64,000 nt of DNA from an uncultured Cryptobacterium sp. (lineage in GTDB: Bacteria; Actinomycetota; Coriobacteriia; Coriobacteriales; Eggerthellaceae). The stretch's first letter is position 1. Every line of letters starts with the position of its first letter. The DNA lies in assembly GCA_958410215.1 (NCBI GenBank), contig CATYOF010000008.1, forward strand, positions 32,737 to 96,736. The letters are read 5' to 3'. Positions 44,977 through 52,820 of this stretch are shown here, piece by piece. The translations under genes were made by a program, and so were the position numbers. Below the pieces are notes generated by a model. That model worked only from the letters and a program-made list of their open reading frames with translations, searched no databases and was not told where the DNA came from.

Positions 44977-45115
44977 CCTTCTTAACGTACATTTTTGATG
45001 CGAGGCTCTTATCCAAGTATAAGCAGCAAACAAAATGCAGCATTCGTCCTATATGCCCAGCAGTTACCTATCTGGGGCAGCCTTTAACTACCCCCCTGAG
45101 GTCACTCAAATGAGA

Positions 45116-45175
45116 GCAGCCGCCTAAATGTCGGCAACTTTTCGATAGTTGCAAGCTTTAGGAGGCTGCTTGTTT
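45116..45175 (+). terminator. Long hairpin, likely terminator
   Basis: Thirteen-base arms (45116-45128, 45157-45169), nearly perfect, with an inner GCAACT/AGTTGC stem and a following TTGTTTT. Between convergent genes. The bases from 45170 to 45360 hold degenerate repeats of CACTAGTTT and TTTAAAAGGCTG, including a copy of the dehydrogenase 3' end near 45248. Confidence 0.6.
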
Positions 45176-45368
45176 TAAAATTCCACTAGTTTCAAAAACC
45201 AACAATGAAAACTACTAGTTTCTCAAGTACTGCTTTTCAGGCACTACTTTTAAAAGGCTGCAGAATTTAAGAAAGTCACTAGTTTATAAATGTAGTTAGT
45301 TATTAAAAACTCCAAGGTTTCCGAAGAGTTGCTAGCTCTAGAGGACTACTTAGAAGCTGCTTGATTGT

Positions 45369-46568
45369 TTAAAAGGCTGATAGGTATATAGCTTTAGCAT
45401 CTTCTGCCGATAAAGGCTTAAACACGCCAAAAGGATTACCTTTTGCTGCAATAACAATTTCCACCAGCTTGTCTACCTCAGCTTCAGTAAAGCCAAGCTC
45501 ACCTAAGGTAGAAGGCATGCCTAGACTCTTAAAGAAATCCTGTAACCTATCGATCGCCGTCAAGGCTACTTCTTCAATAGCTGCATCGGAATCATCCTTG
45601 GGATCTATTCCGAATACCTCATGAGCAAAGCTCGCAAAACGAGACTGATCTTCGCGCCACACATAGCGCATCCAAGCAGGCATAATAACTGCTAAGCCAG
45701 CACCGTGAGCAACCTTTGGATTAACAGCAGAAAGAGCATGCTCTAAAGCATGGCTTTCCCATCCACCCGCACGGCCACCTTTAGCACGACCGCAGCCTGC
45801 CAAATCGTTATGGGCCAAGGTACCTGCCCACATAATATTGGCACGAGCATCAAAATTAGAAGGATCATCCTTTACAATTTGTGCAGCCTGCATAATGGCA
45901 CGTATAAGCCCCGTAGCAATGTTATCGGTCACTGGAACTGCAGGAGCGCCACTGAAATAACGCTCACAAATATGCGCAATCATATCGGTAACACCAGCAG
46001 CAGTTTGATACTGAGGCAAAGTGAACGTAAGTTCCGGATCCATGATAGAAATCACAGGACGGAACAATTCATTGCCAAGGCCGTTCTTTTCATTAATTTC
46101 ATCATTACTGATAACACAGGAATTTGAACCTTCAGATCCAGCTGCAGGAATAGTAAGCACACAACATACAGGCAAGCAGGTAGTTGCCGTTGCTTTTCCA
46201 CTAAAGAAATCCCATACATCACCATCATACGGCACGCCAATAGAAATTGCTTTAGCGCAGTCAATCGTGCTTCCACCACCAACTGCCAACAAGCAATCAG
46301 TATCAAAAGCACGTGCAATATCGATCCCTTCACGCACCTGATTTACCTCAGGATTAGGACGAACACCCGCTAGCTCGGCATACGCAATCCCCTGCGCGTC
46401 AAGCGATTTTTTAACACGATCAAGCGTGCCAGAACGAATAACCGACCCTTTGCCGTATACCAGTAATACGCGTTGATAGCCTTTCTCGGAAAGCTTTTCG
46501 CCCACGCGGTCAGTCATACTTCGACCAAAAACGAATTCGGTTGGCGAATAAAACGTAAAATCGTTCAC
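45369..46568 (-). CDS. Iron-containing alcohol dehydrogenase
   Basis: Group III metal-dependent alcohol dehydrogenase, 399 residues, NAD(P)-dependent, reducing aldehydes or ketones to alcohols in fermentation. Features are the N-terminal FYSPTEFVFGRSM, the nucleotide motif AVGGGSTIDCAK (about residue 94), and iron ligands in ESHALEHALSAVNPKVAHGAGLA (His, His and His pattern around 265-280). It is closest in layout to YqhD/BdhA-type butanol dehydrogenases. GTG start after AAGGGGGG. It stands alone on the minus strand. Confidence 0.92.
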   Translation of the reverse strand: MNDFTFYSPTEFVFGRSMTDRVGEKLSEKGYQRVLLVYGKGSVIRSGTLDRVKKSLDAQGIAYAELAGVRPNPEVNQVREGIDIARAFDTDCLLAVGGGSTIDCAKAISIGVPYDGDVWDFFSGKATATTCLPVCCVLTIPAAGSEGSNSCVISNDEINEKNGLGNELFRPVISIMDPELTFTLPQYQTAAGVTDMIAHICERYFSGAPAVPVTDNIATGLIRAIMQAAQIVKDDPSNFDARANIMWAGTLAHNDLAGCGRAKGGRAGGWESHALEHALSAVNPKVAHGAGLAVIMPAWMRYVWREDQSRFASFAHEVFGIDPKDDSDAAIEEVALTAIDRLQDFFKSLGMPSTLGELGFTEAEVDKLVEIVIAAKGNPFGVFKPLSAEDAKAIYLSAF

Positions 46569-46780
46569 AATACCCCCCTTTAATCAAGTACGCTCCATAT
46601 AAAAGCAGTAAAGCAATTCACATAGAGACGTAGAATTCCCCCTTTAAGCAAACTCATTTTGAGCAAACTCACTCCAAGGCGTATTGTAACGCCGCAGTTC
46701 AACACAATCGCTGCAACCTTTGCATAACTTTATAGCTCAAATGAATTAGACATCTCATACTGAAACAAGCAGCAGAAAGC

Positions 46781-46938
46781 ATGGATGTAAGACTTTATAA
46801 ACTGAATGGCGTGCACTACCATGCGCAGGTCAGTGAGCAAGATATTGCGTAGTTCCCTAAGTTACAGATCAATGAGCAGGATATTGCGTAGTTCGCTGAG
46901 CTGTAGGTCAACGAACAAGATTGCGCTGTTCGCTGAAC
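46781..46938 (+). repeat. 39-bp tandem repeat and mini-ORF
   Basis: Units at 46829-46867 and 46868-46906 (both 39 bases, about 80% alike) and a third shortened unit at 46907-46938. A 23-codon frame starting at ATG 46781 ends inside unit 1 (peptide end VSEQDIA), and unit 2 repeats the same peptide and stop (INEQDIA). This looks like copies of the end of a short or decayed gene. The remainder of the 46569-47086 gap shows nothing else I can name. Confidence 0.6.
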
Positions 46939-47086
46939 ACGCCAGCCAATAAGCTGGCTCTTTCACACCGTTCGCTGAGAATCCAGCATCCTAATTTCAC
47001 TGCTATCAGCACTTTTATATACTTTCGGTAGGCGCAAAGAGGGGTCAAGGCGTTTGTTGACAAAACAACGAACGAAAGGAGCGCCC

Positions 47087-47749
47087 ATGATAGAAACGGG
47101 AAGCATCCTACTTATTGGGATGACAATTGGTCTTTTCGGGTCTTTAGTTATGTTCGCAAGTGATTTGTTACTTCGATTCACAGCCGAAAAGCTTGTAGTA
47201 AACGACGATACTGAATCGTATAGTATCGTCATGCGAGATTTACCAACAAAGCGCGATCAACTATTCGACACTCATTTTTCCAATACACTCTGTACAGTTG
47301 GCGCACTTTTCTATGCTGTTGCCTTTGCAATCTTACCTTTAACAGCTACTACTGAAATAGGGTTTTATCTTCTTTTCGTAGTAGCAGTTCTTCTTGCTTT
47401 TGCCTTAATTTACAGTGCAACCCATCATTCATACTTGCCTCACCAGTCTTTTGTTTCTTCAAATACTATTGGTTCAGCATTTGCAAAGCTCATCAGCAAT
47501 TCTACATCGTGCTCTCGGGTGGTTTTAATACCCCTTTACGTAGGAACTATTGTTCTTGCGCTTGTTATTTTGACGAAACAAACCGTGTTCCCTTCATGGT
47601 TCATGTTGTTTACCCCGTTCATTACAAGTTTGATAGGCTTTATTTGGAAATATATTCCACTGCATTTCAGCAAAACAATACTAAACGGATGGAATCAAAT
47701 GGTATTCGCTCTAATGTTTTTCGCTATGCTGGTGTGGTGTTTAAGCTAG
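47087..47749 (+). CDS. DUF6796 family integral membrane protein
   Basis: 220 residues with about seven hydrophobic segments (GSILLIGMTIGLFGSLVMFA, TLCTVGALFYAVAFAILPL, FYLLFVVAVLLAFALIYSAT and others). The TM1-2 loop (DTESYSIVMRDLPTKRDQLF) is the conserved part of the DUF6796 group. Function unknown. GAAAGGAG supports ATG 47087 over an in-frame start 11 codons earlier. Convergent with ogt. Confidence 0.75.
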   Translation: MIETGSILLIGMTIGLFGSLVMFASDLLLRFTAEKLVVNDDTESYSIVMRDLPTKRDQLFDTHFSNTLCTVGALFYAVAFAILPLTATTEIGFYLLFVVAVLLAFALIYSATHHSYLPHQSFVSSNTIGSAFAKLISNSTSCSRVVLIPLYVGTIVLALVILTKQTVFPSWFMLFTPFITSLIGFIWKYIPLHFSKTILNGWNQMVFALMFFAMLVWCLS

Positions 47750-47911
47750 CTTTTGTACAGCGCCGCATTGAATGCACGCTTCAAATGAAACCACGTCGCA
47801 CGGCATCGGGTGTAGCAACCATTGCGGTACGTACTACTTGCATTTTTCCGAAATACGAGTGCGAAACGCAGACAAAATCGCTGCCACTTGTACAGCACTA
47901 ATTAAAACCTC

Positions 47912-48646
47912 TTACGATACGGTTCCTTTTGTAGGCATAGAAAAAGCAGACATATCCAGTCCTTCTAACGTGAGTAAAGCCACTTTCTTATCTATGCCAC
48001 CGGCATAGCCTGTCAGGTTGCCATTCGATCCCACAACCCTATGGCAGGGTACGATAATAGAAACAGGATTATGTCCTACCGCTCCCCCAACTGCCTGCGA
48101 AGACATGCGTGCAATACCCCGTTTAGCAGCAATTTGTTTTGCAATATCACCATACGTAATCGTTTTTCCATAAGGAATGGTTTGCAAAATTTCCCACACT
48201 TCATTTTGGAAATCTGTTCCCACCAAATGAAGAGGCACCTGAACAGTGGGCTCTATGCCTGTAAAGTATTCGTCAAGCCAGCGCTTCGCCATACGAAGAG
48301 CCTGAACTGCACTAGATTGAGTAGCGTTAGCTTGTATTGAGCTAGTCTGAACTACGCTGTTCGATGCATCGCCAAAGTTGCTTGATACATTTACCAAGTT
48401 GCTCGCCGTATCGTCGAAATCGCTCAAAACAGCAGGAAAATGAGCGACCGTCGAAGCATCAGGATTGTCTGCCGCATTTAAAACAGAAACATCTTGGGCA
48501 TCCTGCAACCTTGAAGCAAAATACTTCTGCCCTACAAACCACACACCCGTAAGACCTTCAGCATCAGCCGAAAGAAGCATTTTTCCAAAAGGAGAAATAT
48601 ATGACATTTTGCAATCCACGCATGCCACCTCGAAATACTCCAGCAT
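47912..48646 (-). CDS. ogt: Methylated-DNA--protein-cysteine methyltransferase
   Basis: Suicide repair enzyme that transfers alkyl groups from O6-alkylguanine to its own Cys. The C-terminal domain has PYGKTITYGDIAKQ, the helix-turn-helix with the Arg finger (RMSSQAVGGAVGHN) and the active site IVPCHRVVG, about residues 210-214. The N-terminal ribonuclease-H-like domain (MSYISPFGKMLLSADAEGLTGVWF) is split from the rest by a ~50-residue Asn/Ser/Asp/Val-rich insert (about 55-110). The start among Met at 48667, 48646 or 48607 is uncertain; none has a clear ribosome site. Confidence 0.9.
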   Translation of the reverse strand: MLEYFEVACVDCKMSYISPFGKMLLSADAEGLTGVWFVGQKYFASRLQDAQDVSVLNAADNPDASTVAHFPAVLSDFDDTASNLVNVSSNFGDASNSVVQTSSIQANATQSSAVQALRMAKRWLDEYFTGIEPTVQVPLHLVGTDFQNEVWEILQTIPYGKTITYGDIAKQIAAKRGIARMSSQAVGGAVGHNPVSIIVPCHRVVGSNGNLTGYAGGIDKKVALLTLEGLDMSAFSMPTKGTVS

Positions 48647-48769
48647 AAAAGCCCCATTGTTTTGCAAGCGCTTCTACAAAACGCAAACAGCTTTTACTAA
48701 ACAGCTAAAAACTTATGCAGCACCTTAAAGATACTCAAACACCCAGGTGATCCCACCTAATAAGAAATC

Positions 48770-50236
48770 CTAACTAATAAACTTCGATCCGCGTTCGTTT
48801 TCAATTTTTGCCATGGTTTCAATGTTTTTCTTTTCAGCAGAATTGAAAACGGATTCATCAAATTCATCAGCAGGCACTGTAGGTTTGTACCAATCCTTCG
48901 AACTGAAGTATTCTTTCAAATCTTCATTGTTAAACATGCGCCCATGACGAGCAAAAATTTCATTGCGTGCAATATAGAGCTCGTAGTTCGTTAGTTCCTT
49001 AAGTTCGCTTTCCGAATACGTACGTGAACTGCTATCGGGCAAAACATAATCATCAGTAATGGTGGCTACCTCATTATTGTCGGCATTTTTATCTTCAGGT
49101 TCTGCGGCCGCCTTCGATTCCTTAAAACTTGCCAAAATAGCAATAATTTCTTGCTCGGTTTGATCGCTTATTCCCTCAGCTGGCTGACAGGTAAAGGTAA
49201 TAGTGGAAGCGTACCAAAACCCTGGAACCCCACAACGTAGATCTAGATCCATGGTGCTGTGCATAGCAGAAGCAGGAACTAACGCATAGCAGATCCCTTC
49301 ATCGCTGCCATTGATGCTTAACGTTCCTTTCGCCACCATAAAGTCGCCCAAATCGGAATAATCGCTTCCCTGAACTGCGGTAGGAACAAACGCCGCATCA
49401 GCAACTTTTTCCATATTGTTAAGCGACACTGAATCGGCAGAACTCGTGCTTTGAGCGCGCTGTTCGTACTTAACTACCGCTCCATCACTACTGGTAAGTT
49501 CTACCGTTTCTCCACGCGCGGTAACCAATTCATCTGTTACTGACCAAGAACTAGGATATTTGAACGTAAATGTTGGGTAGGTAACCGAATTTTCAGACGC
49601 AAACTTGGTAGAATAGGTATCCGTTAATTCCACTACAATTTCTTGTTGTGATTGCGTTTGCTCTGCTGGTGCAGGATTGGTTTCCTGAGTGGGCTGACCC
49701 ACACCAAATACCAAGACGGCAACAGCAATTGCTGCCGCTATAAGCACAACTACCACGCCAACAATAATGGCTATAGTTTTTCCATTAACCGATTTTTTAG
49801 CTGCTGGATCTTCCGCTGAATAAGAAACACCTTGATGCGCTGTTTGGCGCAATGTTTCTGCAACCGGTAATTCTGCAGTATTTCCTGGAGTAAAAGTATT
49901 CGAAGTGTTTTCAACAGGAGCCGCAAAAGGAACAGCTGAACTTATGGTTGGCTGTTCAGAAATAGGTATTTGCTGCGTGGCTTCGTTTTCTAATTGGGCA
50001 GCTTGATTATTAAGCGGAGCCGTTTCATCCTGCGCCAATGAATCTACCAATGAATCTTGAGGCACAGTAGGTAAATCAGCATCTAAAGCTGCCTCTTCAA
50101 GCTTTATTTCGTCATCTGGAACAGGTAATACGGGACTGCCACAATTCGTGCAAAACTTTGCACCTGCCTGAAGTGGTTTTCCGCATTGCGTACAATAACC
50201 AAAAGATGCCTGTTTATCTTTTGAATCCTTAACCAT
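48770..50236 (-). CDS. Zinc-ribbon, single-TM protein with YARHG domain
   Basis: 488 residues. An N-terminal zinc ribbon (CTQCGKPLQAGAKFCTNCGS) in the cytoplasm is followed by a Pro/Gln/Thr-rich linker and one membrane helix (TIAIIVGVVVVLIAAAIAVAVLVFG, about residues 152-176). The external part has a beta-rich middle region and a C-terminal YARHG domain (YELYIARNEIFARHGRMF, about 417-434). Such proteins are abundant surface proteins of gut Gram-positives with unknown role; the YARHG domain is presumed to act outside the cell. ATG 50236 with GAGGT is preferred over a start 23 codons earlier. Tandem 20-base repeats lie upstream. Confidence 0.82.
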   Translation of the reverse strand: MVKDSKDKQASFGYCTQCGKPLQAGAKFCTNCGSPVLPVPDDEIKLEEAALDADLPTVPQDSLVDSLAQDETAPLNNQAAQLENEATQQIPISEQPTISSAVPFAAPVENTSNTFTPGNTAELPVAETLRQTAHQGVSYSAEDPAAKKSVNGKTIAIIVGVVVVLIAAAIAVAVLVFGVGQPTQETNPAPAEQTQSQQEIVVELTDTYSTKFASENSVTYPTFTFKYPSSWSVTDELVTARGETVELTSSDGAVVKYEQRAQSTSSADSVSLNNMEKVADAAFVPTAVQGSDYSDLGDFMVAKGTLSINGSDEGICYALVPASAMHSTMDLDLRCGVPGFWYASTITFTCQPAEGISDQTEQEIIAILASFKESKAAAEPEDKNADNNEVATITDDYVLPDSSSRTYSESELKELTNYELYIARNEIFARHGRMFNNEDLKEYFSSKDWYKPTVPADEFDESVFNSAEKKNIETMAKIENERGSKFIS

Positions 50237-50287
50237 TTCTACCTCATTCAATTCAGCCACAATAGCGTTGTTGGCAACAATCATCAA

Positions 50288-50347
50288 CAGCACACGCTTT
50301 AGCACTACAGCTCACGCTCTAACACTGCAGCTCGCGTTTCGAATAAA
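50288..50347. repeat. 20-bp degenerate tandem repeat, three units
   Basis: Units at 50288, 50308 and 50328 share CAGC(T/A)C(A/G)CGCT(T/C)T followed by variable bases. Located just upstream of the YARHG gene start. Confidence 0.5.
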
Positions 50348-50548
50348 ATCTTTTATCGCTCCCGCAATGCTACGTTATACCAGCTGATCTATAACGCCTA
50401 CCACGCAAACCTTTACCAAGCAACAGTCTGCGTTACTAAGACGTGCTTTTATTCTTTTATATTGTATACGAATACCTTTGAAAGCCACCTGCATTGCGAC
50501 CGCCATTAAGCAGGAAAGCATGAGTGTTAACCGCTCTTCTAAAAACCT

Positions 50549-51474
50549 CTATTTATTAAAGGCGGAAAATCCCTTCATATGACCGTCGTTGAGTAAAAAC
50601 GCTTCTACCGCTTTATATCCTTGAGGCTTTGTACCTTTTCTGGTTATCAAACAAATAGGAACGGGCAACATATCATCCGCTTTGATCTGCTTCATGGTTA
50701 GTCCCATTCCATTAGGAACAATAGCAGGTATTGCAATAACCAAACACATTGCTTTGTCTTTGAATAAGGTAAGCGCAAACGAAAAAGGATTTTTGGGAGA
50801 ATGCAAATGAAGATTAAACCCTTCAGCCTGATACTTGTTGACTATAGAACCAGAACGAGGCATATCGAAATCGTTCGCAAAAATTACGGGGTACGTTTCT
50901 AAATCCTGTCTATCTATGGAATCCTTTTGTAGTGCTGGATGGTTTTCCGCAATTACTACTGCAGTAGGCATAACCCCCACACGAACCATATCGTAGGCTG
51001 ATGTTTCTGGTTCACCTAACGTAACAAGCATATCTGCTTCAAGACTATCAAGCGCCTTGATACCTTCAACAAACGAAGCAATTTCTGTGTGACCTCTATA
51101 TCATGCGTTGCAACTTTTAAAAGCTTATTAATGTTTGAACAAATCCTGTCACTTCGCGGAAAATCCGGAACGCACAACTTTATAGACAACGTATCATGAG
51201 GCTGCTTTTGCTCATGGTATTCGTCAATATAACTTACCGCAGAATCGAATGACTGCAATGCTTCAAGAGCCTTAGGATAAAAGGTACGACCAAACTCCGT
51301 TGGCACTACCCCATTATTCTTACGGATAAAAAGAAGCTCATTATTAAGATCCTGCTCTAAGTTACTTATAGCTTTAGAAATGGTTTGCACTGTAACGCAA
51401 CATTCCTTAGCGGCAGCTGAAAAGGAATTATGTTTGCAAGTAGAAACAAAATAGGTAAGTTGACGAATATCCAT
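50549..51474 (-). pseudogene. LysR-family regulator, frameshifted
   Basis: The N-terminal winged helix (MDIRQLTYFVSTCKHNSFSAAAKECCV...ISKAISNLEQDLN) is intact from ATG 51474. The frame is lost near 51087-51090, where an extra AC dinucleotide (ACACAG instead of ACAG on the coding strand) appears. The continuation TEIASFVEGIKALDSLEADMLV and the rest of the effector domain, to NDGHMKGFSAFNK, are in another frame ending at 50549. Removing two bases restores a normal LysR of about 308 residues. Unlike hsdS, there is no slippery heptamer, so loss of function or sequencing error is the likely explanation. Divergent from the VanZ-RDD gene. Confidence 0.85.
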
Positions 51475-51691
51475 TACAAATCCTTGAAAACTAACGCATA
51501 GCTTTTCTGAGTATACCTATCCAAACTTAATAAACCTCATCAAGCCGCGCGTTTCAGATTAAAGTTTAAGTAACCTCCCCCGATTGTTGGAAAAGCTTTA
51601 TGCGTCCGTCAGGTTACTGACAGGTTCATCTGAATAATTGAAAGTAGAACAAGCCAAGCATTCGTCGTGCAAAGCAAAAGGAAGATGAACC

Positions 51692-52780
51692 ATGAACTTG
51701 ATAGCGCATTTCATCAGTAATTACAGCGAAAATTTCCTTGTTGCCCTTACCCTTTGGCCTTTAGCTTCAGCCTTTTTAAGCGTGCCTATTGTCGCGTTTT
51801 TATACCATCGCGATGGCTGCATGCGTATAACAAGGGTTATAAGTGCCTATCTAACCGTGCTCTATGCTCTATCGTTAGTGTGTTTTACCCTCTACCCTCT
51901 GCCAACCGGAAATAGTGGCTTGGGAATTACCTACGGCATTGCACCCCAGCTTAATCCCCTTGGTTTTATACACGACCTTGCAAAAGACGGCCTAAGTGCC
52001 ATCCCTCAAATTCTTGCCAATATTGTCTTCTTTGTTCCATTGGGCTTTATAGCAGGCAGGTTATTCCGTGCACCTTTATTTCATTCACTATTTTTAGGGC
52101 TTATTGTTTCCTTGTTTATTGAAATAGCACAGCTTACCGGTCTTTTCTTCCTATACCCCTATTCGTATCGCACCTTCGATGTTTGCGATCTTATGTGGAA
52201 CACTTCCGGAACAGCACTAGGATGGGCATTATACTCCGTTTTGGAAAAAGTTGTTCCCTCTAAAAACCTAGGTGAAGCAACCCTTACCCACAATCCAGGG
52301 TTTATCCGTCGAGTAACTGCATTTTGTCTAGATATGACCATAGTGGTGCTCTGTTCAAGCATTATTGGAGTTGCTACTCAGCTACTTTATGCCCTCTTTG
52401 GCTTTGACGGAAACGATGGTGTAGCTGCCGCCACCAATGCTTCTTTCGTTGCTGGCATTGTTACCTTTGTTCTGGTGCAAGCAGTTATTCCTTGGGTTAA
52501 CCACGGCAGCACTCCAGGTGGTAAATTTGTTCGCATGTCTTTCGAAACTGCCCCAAGATCAGGATTATTACGCGGAACATTTTATGTACTAAGAATTGCC
52601 ACCATTGCTGCTGCTCTTTATTTCAGCTTTGTCGCACTGCCCGTATTGGCACTATTCTACCTGGTTAAACGATGCATGCCCTATGATTTGTTTCCCTGCG
52701 AGTCGAACTACCAAAAATACAAAGAGCATTTAAAATCGCAGAAACCTGGATCTATACAACCCGAGAATTTCCCGCTCTAA
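51692..52780 (+). CDS. VanZ-RDD membrane protein
   Basis: 362 residues. The N-terminal half is a VanZ-like domain (LNPLGFIHDL...NIVFFVPLGFIAGRLF...ELAQLTG-type EIAQLTG...RTFDVCDLMWNTSGTALGWAL). The C-terminal half is an RDD domain (GFIRRVTAFCLDMTIVVL, Arg and Asp placed as in the family, then PGGKFVRMSF). VanZ lowers teicoplanin susceptibility in enterococci by an unknown route; RDD may be a transport or antiporter module. The pairing of both is known from Firmicutes and Coriobacteria. No Van cluster is adjacent. GGAAGATG precedes the start. Confidence 0.85.
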   Translation: MNLIAHFISNYSENFLVALTLWPLASAFLSVPIVAFLYHRDGCMRITRVISAYLTVLYALSLVCFTLYPLPTGNSGLGITYGIAPQLNPLGFIHDLAKDGLSAIPQILANIVFFVPLGFIAGRLFRAPLFHSLFLGLIVSLFIEIAQLTGLFFLYPYSYRTFDVCDLMWNTSGTALGWALYSVLEKVVPSKNLGEATLTHNPGFIRRVTAFCLDMTIVVLCSSIIGVATQLLYALFGFDGNDGVAAATNASFVAGIVTFVLVQAVIPWVNHGSTPGGKFVRMSFETAPRSGLLRGTFYVLRIATIAAALYFSFVALPVLALFYLVKRCMPYDLFPCESNYQKYKEHLKSQKPGSIQPENFPL

Positions 52781-52787
52781 AGCAGGA

Positions 52788-52820
52788 CGCGTGACAAGTG
52801 GACAAGGCACTTGTCACGCG
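52788..52820. terminator. Hairpin between VanZ-RDD and feoB
   Basis: Arms CGCGTGACAAGTG/CACTTGTCACGCG (52788-52800, 52808-52820), 13 bp perfect, 7-base loop. It ends one base before the feoB stop codon. No T-tract, so its efficiency is uncertain. Confidence 0.65.

Noticed and set aside
51016..51090. Programmed frameshift in the LysR gene
   Set aside because: No slippery heptamer; the change is a simple AC duplication, so loss or error is more likely.
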